The notes under the pieces are model-generated. The model had not been told where the DNA came from. It was given only the letters and a program-made list of their open reading frames with translations, and did not search any database. Position numbers and translations under genes: made by a program. A stretch of 32,074 nucleotides of DNA from Candidatus Poseidoniaceae archaeon. GTDB lineage: Archaea; Thermoplasmatota; Poseidoniia; Poseidoniales; Poseidoniaceae. Below are positions 16,605 through 24,542 of the stretch, piece after piece. The stretch is taken from NCBI GenBank assembly GCA_016777125.1, contig JADHSC010000003.1, forward strand, positions 79,164 to 111,237, written 5' to 3'. How positions within the stretch are numbered: position 1 is the first letter of the stretch; each line of letters starts with the position of its first letter.

Positions 16605-17207
16605 TCAAACAAGATTCTCAAGCCAGTTCTTGAGCATCTCATGATGCTCTGTTGGGATCATATGCCCCTTGCGATGTTCCACGAGTTCAACAGGCCAACC
16701 TGCGCCTTCGAACAAGTGAGCAACTGCCCATCCATCTTCAATAGGAACACGGATATCTCGAACACCATGCATCCAGAACATGTGCTTTGAATCCAATTCC
16801 TCAAGACGTAAGCGTAATTCCATAGGCCGAACAAGGCGAGTGCCCAATGCTACAAGCCCTATGATTCGATCAGCGAGAGGGAGTTGCAACATCTCTTGGG
16901 CCATCGCTCCCCCTTGTGAAAACCCTCCCACGACGAGAGGACCAAGTGGAGCCTCCTCTGCAATGAGTTTCTCAAGTTGGGATAACGATGAGTCGACATC
17001 CATTAATTCTCTTCTTGAAAGTTGCAACCGTCGAGTAACATCTGGATCATCATCTTCGTATCTCCACCATGTGTTACCACGTGTTGGGTGAGAGAAACGG
17101 GCATCAGGTACGAGTAAAGTCCAACCCTCTGGAAGAATCTTCTCAGCAAATGGCCTCATCATAGCAGCAGTACCTGTCATACCATGCATCATGACAAGCG
17201 TCGGCAA
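16605..17207 (-). CDS. Alpha/beta hydrolase (carboxylesterase/thioesterase-like)
   Basis: A 200-aa protein with the nucleophile elbow GFSQGGAM (Ser about 95), the oxyanion region MHGMTGTA after the first strand, Asp in VRDIRVP and the final His in HRKGHMIP. This is the layout of the phospholipase/carboxylesterase group (Abhydrolase_2), which includes acyl-protein thioesterases; the substrate is unknown. I keep the TTG start at 17207 (first codons PTLVMMHG) because the GAGGTG site at 17213-17218 is 5 nt upstream and the first core strand would otherwise be cut. The first ATG is at 17192. It follows the lipoprotein gene with a 9-nt gap and is probably co-transcribed. Confidence 0.8.
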   Translation of the reverse strand: MPTLVMMHGMTGTAAMMRPFAEKILPEGWTLLVPDARFSHPTRGNTWWRYEDDDPDVTRRLQLSRRELMDVDSSLSQLEKLIAEEAPLGPLVVGGFSQGGAMAQEMLQLPLADRIIGLVALGTRLVRPMELRLRLEELDSKHMFWMHGVRDIRVPIEDGWAVAHLFEGAGWPVELVEHRKGHMIPTEHHEMLKNWLENLV

Positions 17208-17212
17208 GAAAC

Positions 17213-17219
17213 CACCTCA
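17213..17219 (-). promoter_or_regulatory. Fused stop codon and ribosome binding site TGAGGTG (lipoprotein/hydrolase)
   Basis: The TGA of the lipoprotein gene forms the first bases of GAGGTG, 5 nt before the TTG start of the hydrolase. It supports the TTG start and translational coupling. Confidence 0.6.
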
Positions 17220-18188
17220 AAGAGTCCACTGGAACACAAGTGCACCAGCAACACGAAGGTGAATGTAAGAGGATGGACCTCGTACAGTAACAGTCAAAGA
17301 ATATTCACCAGAATTGGAAGGTATAGTCCCAATAGCCCCTTTCTCGGTTGCACCTGAACCCCAAACACGTGTAAGAGGAGAGGCTCCGGCATGGTCTTTC
17401 ATTGTCAATGAGCCTGATGCTGGACCATTCGAGGCAATCTCAACATCAAGGTACCAAACAAGCGTGTTCCAGTCCCCTTCTGAGGGGTGACCTTCATCAA
17501 GGAATGTATCGTAGATTTCTTGATCATTTTCTTCATACATTCGGTCGATAAGATCTCTTGCTCGATAGAAGAATACATCGCCTTCGTAATTTGAACGAGC
17601 GATATTAAGATCCATACGTAATTGTGTGACTCCATCTGAATCTCGCCAAACAAAGCGTTCTAAGAAACTCTTACTTCCACTAAAGGTGTAATCTAATTCG
17701 TGTCCTTCAGCAGATTCAGCACTTACACGGACGTTACCATTGGTTATCGAATCGGTTGTAGCAGTCCACTCTTGACCAAATAATGTAAAGGACCATTGTT
17801 GACCAATCGACCATGGGAATGCAAAGACTTGCTGTGGCTCTCCGTTCTCATAGACTGAGAGTCCATCAATGGTCATACGGCCGAGGAATGGATTGTGGTT
17901 GATAACAGCGTGTCGTTGAGCTTCACGTTCTGAAGAAATTCCAAGTTGGTAATTTCCTTCATCAGAATCAATTTCCGCAACGACAAGGCGCGCACTGTCT
18001 TCACCAAATTGAGGTGTAATGAACGTGTAAAGCCAATTGTCACCAATCTCCCAGACTGGTAATTGCTTCTGGTCATCGGTTGTTGTATCCGCCTCGTCAG
18101 CAGATTCAGAGTCACTAACACATCCTGCTAAAACACTCGTACACAACAGTAGGAGCACCAGAAATGGAGCCTTCAGCCTTCCAGTCAT
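17217..18188 (-). CDS. Predicted lipoprotein of unknown function
   Basis: A 323-aa protein with a signal peptide and lipobox: MTGRLKAPFLVLLLLCTSVLAGC, Cys at residue 23. The mature protein begins with an acidic, Thr-rich linker (SESADEADTTTDD), then a conserved-looking domain that starts LPVWEIGDNWLYTF and has further aromatic beta-strand sequence. It would be anchored to the outside of the cytoplasmic membrane. No catalytic motif was found. The opening 'W..GD.W.Y' resembles a motif seen in lipoproteins of unknown function. It is followed, with a 9-nt gap, by the hydrolase gene, and preceded by the pyrophosphatase gene at 44 nt, so one long transcript is possible. Confidence 0.75.
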   Translation of the reverse strand: MTGRLKAPFLVLLLLCTSVLAGCVSDSESADEADTTTDDQKQLPVWEIGDNWLYTFITPQFGEDSARLVVAEIDSDEGNYQLGISSEREAQRHAVINHNPFLGRMTIDGLSVYENGEPQQVFAFPWSIGQQWSFTLFGQEWTATTDSITNGNVRVSAESAEGHELDYTFSGSKSFLERFVWRDSDGVTQLRMDLNIARSNYEGDVFFYRARDLIDRMYEENDQEIYDTFLDEGHPSEGDWNTLVWYLDVEIASNGPASGSLTMKDHAGASPLTRVWGSGATEKGAIGTIPSNSGEYSLTVTVRGPSSYIHLRVAGALVFQWTL

Positions 18189-18232
18189 GAGACACCGTAC
18201 AGGCGCTTCCTCAAGAGTCTAACGCTTTAGAA

Positions 18233-20317
18233 TCAGAGAAGTCCTTTCTCAGAGAGTTTTCCTGTTCCAGCCATGACGACTGCAACAATAGACATCAACT
18301 TAATGAGGATGTTCAATGATGGACCAGATGTGTCCTTGAATGGATCTCCAACTGTATCGCCAATAATAGCAGCATCATGAGCTTCGTCGCCCTTTTTAGC
18401 ACCGTCAATGTGTCCTTGTTCAATTGCTTTCTTTGCGTTGTCCCAAGCGCCACCAGCGTTAGCCATGAAGAGCGCCATGAGAACACCAGTTACCAGAGAA
18501 CCTGCAAGGAGTCCGCCAAGGGCATTGAAACCAAGGGTATATCCAACAATAACAGGTGCAACAATGGCTACAACACCAGGGCCAACCATTTCTCGGAGAG
18601 CAGCCTTGGTCGAAATATCGACACAGGTCTGGGAGTCTGGCTTGACGCCTTCTTTACCTTCAAGAAGTCCAGGGATTTCCTTGAATTGGCGTCGAATTTC
18701 AACAACCATATCTCCTGCAGCCTTTCCAACCGAAGTCATGGTCATTGCAGCGACAACGAAGGGAAGCCCTCCACCAATAAGAAGTCCTATAACAACGATT
18801 GGCTCTGTCAATTCAAGATTAAGTTTGTCGGCACCAATTGCTGCAGTGTATGCTGCAAACAGAGCAAGAGCGGTAAGGGCTGCAGATCCAATTGCGAATC
18901 CTTTTCCTACTGCAGCCGTTGTGTTTCCAATAGAATCAAGTTCGTCGGTGATTGCACGGACGTCTTCTCCAAGACCGCTCATTTCTGCGATACCACCTGC
19001 GTTGTCAGCAACTGGCCCGTATGCGTCAACAGTCATTGTAACACCAACTGTTCCGAGCATACCCATTGCAGCCATTGCAATACAATACAATCCATACTTT
19101 TCACCACCAAATTCGTTGGCTCCAAGAATACCCAGAGAGATGAGGACAACTGGTATGAACGTAGACATCATTCCAACTGACAATCCTGCGATTGCGTTCG
19201 TTGCAGGTCCAGTCTTGGACATTTCACCGATGTGAGGAATTGCTTTGGGCTTGATTCCAAAGACTGGTTCGATACCAGTGTAGTATTCAGTAACAAGTCC
19301 AATGAGAATTCCGATAATGCTTCCGAGAACGACGGAGTGCATGATTCCATACTCCACGTTGATGAGTCCTTGTTGGATAGCGAGATAACCACCTGCCCAA
19401 AACAATGCAGCAGCGATGAATGTGGTGTTTCGTAGAGCCGCTGCTGGATCTTTGCCATTCTTGAGGAAGGACATAGAGAATACACCAATGATAGAGGCTG
19501 TGTAACCAATGAATCCTAGAAGAATAGGAAGAAGAACGTAGTCTCCAGCGGTTCCAACTTCGAAATCGTTTGCAATAATCATTGCTGCGATGATGGAACC
19601 AACGAAGGATTCGAAGATGTCAGCACCCATTCCAGCGACGTCACCAACGTTGTCTCCGACGTTATCAGCGATGACACCAGGGTTACGAGGGTCGTCTTCA
19701 GGAATACCTGCTTCGACCTTACCGACCAAGTCAGCACCAACGTCAGCAGCCTTGGTGTAAATACCGCCACCAACACGAGCGAACAGAGCAATGGATGAAG
19801 CACCCATTCCGAATCCTGCAGCTGCACTGACAGGATTCATTGAACCATCTGTAGCAGTTTCTCCAGCGCTAAGCCAGAAGGCGATAATTGAGATACCGAG
19901 CAAACCGAGTCCACCAACTGACAGACCCATGACAGCCCCTCCGTTGTAAGAGACTGCAAGTGCTCCTGCTCGGCCTTCGTTCTTAGCTGCCATTGCAGTA
20001 CGGCCGTTAGCAGAGGTTGCTGCACGCATTCCAGAGAATCCTGCAAGAACTGAAGCAATTGCACCTGCAAAGAATGCGATTGCTGTATCGACATCGTTCA
20101 GCCATGCGAGAACTGCACCGACAACGACGACAAATATTGAGAGAACTTTGTATTCTGCAAAGAGGAACGCCATAGCTCCTTTTTGAATTTCATCAGTAAT
20201 ATCTGCAACAACTTCGTTGTCTATCTTTACTTTGTTTACTTGTTGATACAGTACAAACGCAATTACAAGTCCCACAAGACCTGCTCCTGCTGCAATCATT
20301 GGTATATTTTCCATCAT
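18233..20317 (-). CDS. hppA: Membrane-bound ion-translocating pyrophosphatase
   Basis: A 694-aa polytopic protein, the usual length. The signature [20 protein letters not shown] is followed by [20 protein letters not shown] (residues about 184-225), which hold the Mg-PPi ligands. It hydrolyses pyrophosphate to pump H+ or Na+ across the cytoplasmic membrane and recovers energy from biosynthetic PPi. The sequence [16 protein letters not shown] (about 460) has Ala rather than Lys after TT, as in K+-dependent enzymes. The ADIFESF helix 6 Glu (about 236) fits Na+-pumping members (see findings). The start at 20317 (MM) is supported by AGGTG about 8 nt upstream. The gene is divergent from a NifU-like gene. 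CTTATCTAGG near 20350-20359 may be its TATA-like box. Confidence 0.96.
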   Translation of the reverse strand: MMENIPMIAAGAGLVGLVIAFVLYQQVNKVKIDNEVVADITDEIQKGAMAFLFAEYKVLSIFVVVVGAVLAWLNDVDTAIAFFAGAIASVLAGFSGMRAATSANGRTAMAAKNEGRAGALAVSYNGGAVMGLSVGGLGLLGISIIAFWLSAGETATDGSMNPVSAAAGFGMGASSIALFARVGGGIYTKAADVGADLVGKVEAGIPEDDPRNPGVIADNVGDNVGDVAGMGADIFESFVGSIIAAMIIANDFEVGTAGDYVLLPILLGFIGYTASIIGVFSMSFLKNGKDPAAALRNTTFIAAALFWAGGYLAIQQGLINVEYGIMHSVVLGSIIGILIGLVTEYYTGIEPVFGIKPKAIPHIGEMSKTGPATNAIAGLSVGMMSTFIPVVLISLGILGANEFGGEKYGLYCIAMAAMGMLGTVGVTMTVDAYGPVADNAGGIAEMSGLGEDVRAITDELDSIGNTTAAVGKGFAIGSAALTALALFAAYTAAIGADKLNLELTEPIVVIGLLIGGGLPFVVAAMTMTSVGKAAGDMVVEIRRQFKEIPGLLEGKEGVKPDSQTCVDISTKAALREMVGPGVVAIVAPVIVGYTLGFNALGGLLAGSLVTGVLMALFMANAGGAWDNAKKAIEQGHIDGAKKGDEAHDAAIIGDTVGDPFKDTSGPSLNILIKLMSIVAVVMAGTGKLSEKGLL

Positions 20318-20442
20318 TTTAGAACACCTGTATCTGCGCCCACCAAAGAATCCTAGATAAGTGGTTCCCTCTGTTTAGAGGCTCAAATGGCATGTTTCAG
20401 GGGGTTAATCTGTATTCGGAGTAGCAGAGAGGATACCAATCG

Positions 20443-20790
20443 TTGAAAGAGGTGGAACGATTGGGTTGGGACATGGGCATTACTGCGGATGAGGTCCTTG
20501 CTGAAATCGGACCTGTGCAGGAAGTCCTCGATGCTCACGATGGTGTTGTAACTGTCCACGATACAAGTGGAGGCAACATCATGCTCTCTCTCGACGGTGG
20601 TTGTAACGGATGTTCATCCACTCCAATGACTGCAATGCAGATTTTCTATTCATTGAAGAAACTCGACTCCGTAAATGATGTTATCTTCATCAATGGGGAA
20701 CTTCCAGAATACATGCGGACTTTCATCAATCAGAAGATGGAAAAAGAGTCAGCCGAAGGTACTTCCGAAGAACCTGGAGAAATCGTTTGA
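20443..20790 (+). CDS. NifU-like Fe-S scaffold protein (Nfu domain)
   Basis: A 115-aa protein if it starts at TTG (20443). The core VQEVLDAHDGVVTVHDTSGGNIMLSLDGGCNGCSSTPMTAMQ is the Nfu/NifU C-terminal domain, with the cluster-binding pair CNGC (Cys54 and Cys57). The Nfu domain binds and transfers [4Fe-4S] or [2Fe-2S] clusters to target proteins. A GAGAGG sequence about 10 nt before the TTG supports that start. An ATG at 20473 would give a shorter 105-aa protein that still contains the domain. A nearby endonuclease III is a possible client. The stop codon touches that of the convergent membrane protein gene. Confidence 0.85.
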   Translation: MKEVERLGWDMGITADEVLAEIGPVQEVLDAHDGVVTVHDTSGGNIMLSLDGGCNGCSSTPMTAMQIFYSLKKLDSVNDVIFINGELPEYMRTFINQKMEKESAEGTSEEPGEIV

Positions 20791-21120
20791 TTACTCTTCT
20801 TCTGCTTTTTTCCCGATACTGTGTGGATTGGCTCCAAATGACACGTTCTCTCCTTTGATGTTCATTCGAGCAGCTATGGCAAGAACGACGCACACGATTG
20901 AAAGTGGCTTTGGTAGATAATTCGATCCCCATAGTGAACCACCTGCGAGTGAAAGCCACCAAAGGGAGGCTGCAGCGAGAAGAAGGGATGTGAAAATGAT
21001 GTTTTGGACCACCAACTCTGCTTTCTCAGAACGTGAAAAGGTCGCGACAAACATGAAGAGGAATGCGGATATTCCACAAAACGATTGGACAAGAAATGAG
21101 ATGATGTCCACATCGACCAT
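20791..21120 (-). CDS. Small membrane protein of unknown function
   Basis: A 109-aa protein with three hydrophobic segments (FLVQSFCGISAFLFMFVA, IIFTSLLLAAASLWWLSLAG, LSIVCVVLAIAA) and a charged C-terminal tail. I use the ATG at 21120 (MVDVDIISF); a TTG at 21153 would add 11 residues of poor similarity to a membrane protein start. No family was recognised. The gene is tail-to-tail with the NifU-like gene and head-to-head with polX. Confidence 0.6.
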   Translation of the reverse strand: MVDVDIISFLVQSFCGISAFLFMFVATFSRSEKAELVVQNIIFTSLLLAAASLWWLSLAGGSLWGSNYLPKPLSIVCVVLAIAARMNIKGENVSFGANPHSIGKKAEEE

Positions 21121-21195
21121 GATGATTCCACACCAAGGGGGTTTTTGAAACAATCACTTGCCATCCTTTTTTAGCAGTGGAGATTTGAAGAGGAT

Positions 21196-23139
21196 ATGGC
21201 AGGGAACGGATTCAAATTACCGAAGGCACGACCAAACGGTCCACCGTTCTTTTCAAGAAATCAAGTTGCAGGTGTATTGCATCAAGTCGCTGTTCTGTTG
21301 GAATTACAAGGAGCGAATGTCTTCAGAGTACGATCGTATCAAAACGGCAGTCGTCTCCTCGGTACATTGACTGAAGATTTGCATGAACTGGTCGTCACAG
21401 GCCGATTGTTTGAGATGAAAGGGATTGGAAAAGGCCTCGGTTCTGCTTTATCACAAGCAATACTCGAAGGTGAATGGCCAGATGATTGGCATCGTTTGCA
21501 TGATGACACACCTCCTGGGCTTATCGAAATGCTTGGAATCCCAGGATTAGGTCCTAAGCGAATTAAATTGATGCATACAGAACTCGGAGTTGATTCAATT
21601 GCTAAATTGAAAGAAGTGGCTGAAGAAGGCTTGATTGCTCCAATGAAAGGATTTGGCAAGAAGACAGAGCAGCGTATGCTTGATGGTATCGAATTGCTTT
21701 CACGTTTCCGTGCTCGTCGCCGCCTTGACATCGGCCTGAAATATGGATCTGCCTTTGAACAGCGAATCAGAGAGATACCGGGTGTTGAACGGGTTCAACT
21801 TGCAGGCAGTGCACGACGAAGAAAGGAGACCATCGGTGATCTCGATATCGTTGTAGGAGTAAAACCAGACCAACACGAAAATGTAGCAAATGCAATTCTA
21901 TCTCTGCATGGTATTGCCGATGTAAAAGGTGCTGGAGATTCTAAAATTAGCCTTATTCTTGAAGCCAGTATTTTCGAAGATGGGTTCTCAGTAGGCCATA
22001 TTGATGCAAATGTTTTGGAAGCAATTGGTGGTGATGATTACGAACAGTTGGAAAGTGCTGGAACCATTGATGCCCAAGTTCGATTGGTCCCCCCAGAGAT
22101 GTTTTCGTTCACTCTTGCATACTTTACAGGAAGTAAAGAACACAATATTGCGATGCGTCAACGCGCCATAGATCGTGGATTACGTCTCAATGAATTCGGT
22201 TTAATTCCAGAACAAGAAGCAGGAGAACTCAAAGGAATCGAAGCTGCACAATTTTCTCTTCACGCCATGACTGAAGAAGACATCTATGCTCACCTGGATA
22301 TGCAATGGGTCGCACCTGAATTACGAGAAGATATGGGAGAAATGGATGCTGGAAGTCAAAAAGCGTTACCTCATCTCCTCGAATTGCCTTCAATCAAAGG
22401 AGCATTGCACAACCACACTGTCGTATCAGATGGAGAGGCCACACTTGAGCAGATGGCTGATGCAGCACAAACACTCGGATGGAAATGGCTCGGGATCGCC
22501 GATCACTCCCCTACACTGAAAATAGCCAATGGCGCACCTGCTGAACGTCTTCTTGAACAGGGTCAAACCATCAAGAGATACAATCAGAAATGGGCTGAGG
22601 ACGATGTTGATTTCCGGCTCTTCCACGGTGTTGAATCTGACATTTTACCAGGAGGGAAATTAGATCACCCCGATGATGTTCTGAAGGAATTGGACTACGT
22701 TGTTGCCTCAGTTCATGCTGTCACAAAATGGCGAGGTCGAGATGAAAATGAGAACACAGAGGAATTGCTCAAGGTCCTTGAACACCCAGCAACGACCATT
22801 ATCGGACATCCTACTGGTAGGATTTTACAAGGCCGAGAAGGGTATGAAGTGGATGTATACCGAATTATCGATGCAATGGCTGAACATATTCAAGATGGTA
22901 CATTCAAAGCGATTGAATTGAATGCAAGCCCATACAGATTAGATATTGATTACAGACTCTGTAAGTACGCTAAGGTTTCAGGTGTGCCTGTTGCGATTAG
23001 CCCTGACGCCCACTCAACAAGAGGACTAGCCGATATCCAATACGGAGTCATGACTGCACGTAAAGGATGGTTGGAAGAAAACGATGTACTCAACACCATG
23101 AGTGGAGAATCATTGGCTCAACAACTTGCCTTACAATGA
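21196..23139 (+). CDS. polX: DNA polymerase/3'-5' exonuclease PolX (family X with PHP domain)
   Basis: A 647-aa protein. The N-terminal about 1-100 is an 8-kDa-like domain with HhH (GIGKGLGSAL), a second HhH follows at about 110-120 (GIPGLGPKRIKL), and the palm has GSARRRKETIGDLDIVV (catalytic Asp about 215 and 217) and IDAQVRLVPPE (third Asp). LAYFTGSKEHN is the nucleotide-binding motif. From about residue 403 the PHP domain begins LHNHTVVSDGEA with further His/Asp motifs (IADHSPT, GVESDILPGG, ISPDAHST). The enzyme fills gaps in base excision repair and its PHP domain gives 3'-5' exonuclease activity. The start is supported by GAGGAT just before the ATG. A small membrane gene follows, then endonuclease III, so a repair cluster is likely. 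Confidence 0.95.
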   Translation: MAGNGFKLPKARPNGPPFFSRNQVAGVLHQVAVLLELQGANVFRVRSYQNGSRLLGTLTEDLHELVVTGRLFEMKGIGKGLGSALSQAILEGEWPDDWHRLHDDTPPGLIEMLGIPGLGPKRIKLMHTELGVDSIAKLKEVAEEGLIAPMKGFGKKTEQRMLDGIELLSRFRARRRLDIGLKYGSAFEQRIREIPGVERVQLAGSARRRKETIGDLDIVVGVKPDQHENVANAILSLHGIADVKGAGDSKISLILEASIFEDGFSVGHIDANVLEAIGGDDYEQLESAGTIDAQVRLVPPEMFSFTLAYFTGSKEHNIAMRQRAIDRGLRLNEFGLIPEQEAGELKGIEAAQFSLHAMTEEDIYAHLDMQWVAPELREDMGEMDAGSQKALPHLLELPSIKGALHNHTVVSDGEATLEQMADAAQTLGWKWLGIADHSPTLKIANGAPAERLLEQGQTIKRYNQKWAEDDVDFRLFHGVESDILPGGKLDHPDDVLKELDYVVASVHAVTKWRGRDENENTEELLKVLEHPATTIIGHPTGRILQGREGYEVDVYRIIDAMAEHIQDGTFKAIELNASPYRLDIDYRLCKYAKVSGVPVAISPDAHSTRGLADIQYGVMTARKGWLEENDVLNTMSGESLAQQLALQ

Positions 23140-23176
23140 AGCAATAGTTCATCAATCAGTAGCAATTCGTAACACC

Positions 23177-23383
23177 ATGCGACTCACACGGACACTCATC
23201 ATAGGAGGTCTCATGGTGATACCTGGTCTCTTCCTTGGACTCCTCATTTGGTATCTCCTAGGTCAGCCTCAAGATGGTGAATCTCCACTTATCGAAATAT
23301 TTGCATGCAATCTAATTCCTCTTGCAAGCATAGGATCTGGAATACTCTTCGGCTGGGTTACGGGCTCTGAATACGCAGAATAG
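23177..23383 (+). CDS. Small two-helix membrane protein of unknown function
   Basis: A 68-aa protein from the ATG at 23177 (MRLTRTLIIGGLMVIPG). Two membrane helices (about 6-27 and 43-60) are separated by a short polar loop. The reading frame extends upstream to 23102, but that overlaps polX and begins with unrelated sequence. No family was recognised. It is between polX and nth on the same strand with short gaps and likely belongs to the same transcript. Confidence 0.55.
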   Translation: MRLTRTLIIGGLMVIPGLFLGLLIWYLLGQPQDGESPLIEIFACNLIPLASIGSGILFGWVTGSEYAE

Positions 23384-23394
23384 GTGGCTTCATA

Positions 23395-24072
23395 ATGAAG
23401 CGAAGTGAGAAAGCAGAACGTATTCAAAAGATGCTTGAGTCATTGTATCCTGAAACGCCTGTTCCTCTCGATCATGAGAATTCATTCCAACTCCTCGTAG
23501 CCGTTCTCATGAGTGCACAGACAACGGATTTGAAAGTGAATGAAGTGACTCCTGATCTGTTCAAATTAGGCCCAATTCCCGAAAGAATGGCTGCTTTGGA
23601 CGTCGAACAAATTCAGATTCTCATCAAACAAGTAGGCCTTGCGCCAACAAAAGCCAAGAATATCAAACGTCTATCTGAACTCCTAATCGAACGTCATAAT
23701 GGTGAAATCCCCAACACATTCGAAGAACTCGAGGCATTACCTGGAGTAGGGCATAAAACCGCTGGAGTGGTTCTTGCGCAAGCCTTTGGAATTCCAGCCT
23801 TTCCTATTGACACACATATTCACAGACTCGCTGCTCGTTGGGGCTTATCGAATGGAAGTAACGTAGAGAGAACTGAAAAAGATCTCAAAGCAGTATTCCC
23901 AAAAGAAAATTGGAATGACTTACATCTACAGATCATTTTCTTTGGAAGAGAATACTGCCCTGCTCGATTCCATGATTTGACAGCATGCCCAATATGCTCA
24001 TGGGCAGCCTCTAAGAAGCGTATTTCCGAAGAAGAAAAGAAGAATCGCCCGAAGAGCCGCAGCTCAAACTGA
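23395..24072 (+). CDS. nth: Endonuclease III (DNA glycosylase/AP lyase)
   Basis: A 225-aa protein. The helix-hairpin-helix LPGVGHKTAGVVL contains the catalytic Lys (about 120) and PIDTHIHRLAARWGL the catalytic Asp (about 139), both as in bifunctional Nth enzymes that remove oxidised pyrimidines and cut the AP site. LLVAVLMSAQTTDLKVNEVTP is the family's N-terminal motif. The Cys loop is altered: Cys188-X9-Cys198-X2-Cys201 with no fourth Cys, unlike the usual C-X6-C-X2-C-X5-C (see findings). The ATG is preceded by GGTGG at about 7 nt. The C-terminus is Lys/Arg-rich and overlaps the end of the convergent membrane gene by 9 nt. Confidence 0.93.
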   Translation: MKRSEKAERIQKMLESLYPETPVPLDHENSFQLLVAVLMSAQTTDLKVNEVTPDLFKLGPIPERMAALDVEQIQILIKQVGLAPTKAKNIKRLSELLIERHNGEIPNTFEELEALPGVGHKTAGVVLAQAFGIPAFPIDTHIHRLAARWGLSNGSNVERTEKDLKAVFPKENWNDLHLQIIFFGREYCPARFHDLTACPICSWAASKKRISEEEKKNRPKSRSSN

Positions 24073-24504
24073 TACGCTTACGTCGAATCCTGAGCCAAGA
24101 AGTTGAAGCAACATCACCGCTCCAAGAATCAAGAGTGTTATTCTCAAGGCTGGCGTCGTCGTATCTTCATCATAGGCTTCTCGAATGAAAGCGTATCCAA
24201 TCAGAGCAACACCTCCTGTTCCCAAGATTGTTGCAATCGTGTCCATGACTCGTTCAAAATCATTATGAGACTCAGTATCTTTCGCAAACTCATTGCTCCA
24301 ATCTGCCTCTTCTGTATCATAATCCACCTGACTTGGAGCTCCACCAAAATCTGGAAGAAGACTCACAAAGGTTGCAAGAAGAATCAGTATTACACCGATC
24401 ATTAAGAATTTGTGAAGAGAAAATAATCCACCACTCATCATGGCTTGTTGAGGCGGATGGTACATTGTCGATTGTGCAGGAGGGCCTGGTAGCGGGGCTT
24501 GCAT
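24064..24504 (-). CDS. Membrane protein of unknown function
   Basis: A 146-aa protein from the ATG at 24504 (MQAPLPGPPAQST). A Pro/Gln-rich N-terminal segment is followed by a hydrophobic helix (FLMIGVILILLATFVSLL), an acidic loop (about 60-90), and two further hydrophobic segments (TILGTGGVALIGYAFI and ITLLILGAVMLLQLLG). A TATA box at 24528-24535 is 26 nt upstream, consistent with leaderless expression and with the shorter start; the frame continues to 24615, inside arlJ, but without support. It follows arlJ on the same strand, but its own promoter suggests a separate unit. No family was recognised. Confidence 0.6.
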   Translation of the reverse strand: MQAPLPGPPAQSTMYHPPQQAMMSGGLFSLHKFLMIGVILILLATFVSLLPDFGGAPSQVDYDTEEADWSNEFAKDTESHNDFERVMDTIATILGTGGVALIGYAFIREAYDEDTTTPALRITLLILGAVMLLQLLGSGFDVSVSV

Positions 24505-24527
24505 GTACAACCATTTAGTGAGACAGC

Positions 24528-24535
24528 ATATACTC
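24528..24535 (-). promoter_or_regulatory. TATA box of the membrane protein gene ending at 24064
   Basis: AGTATATG on the minus strand is centred about 26 nt upstream of the ATG at 24504 and lies just after the arlJ stop codon. This favours independent leaderless transcription. Confidence 0.55.
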
Positions 24536-24542
24536 TTTTTGT

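Noticed and set aside
18218-18231. Hairpin TCTAA-CGCT-TTAGA after the pyrophosphatase stop
   Set aside because: A weak five-pair stem without a T-tract; not enough to call a terminator.
18377-19235. Two long plus-strand open frames (267 and 275 codons) opposite the pyrophosphatase gene
   Set aside because: They mirror a well-conserved membrane pyrophosphatase; their own sequence is rich in Ser/Pro/Asn or Cys with no family pattern. They are antisense shadows.
20368-20381. Small hairpin CCTCT-GTTT-AGAGG between hppA and the nifU-like gene
   Set aside because: Only five pairs with no T-run; not distinguishable from chance.
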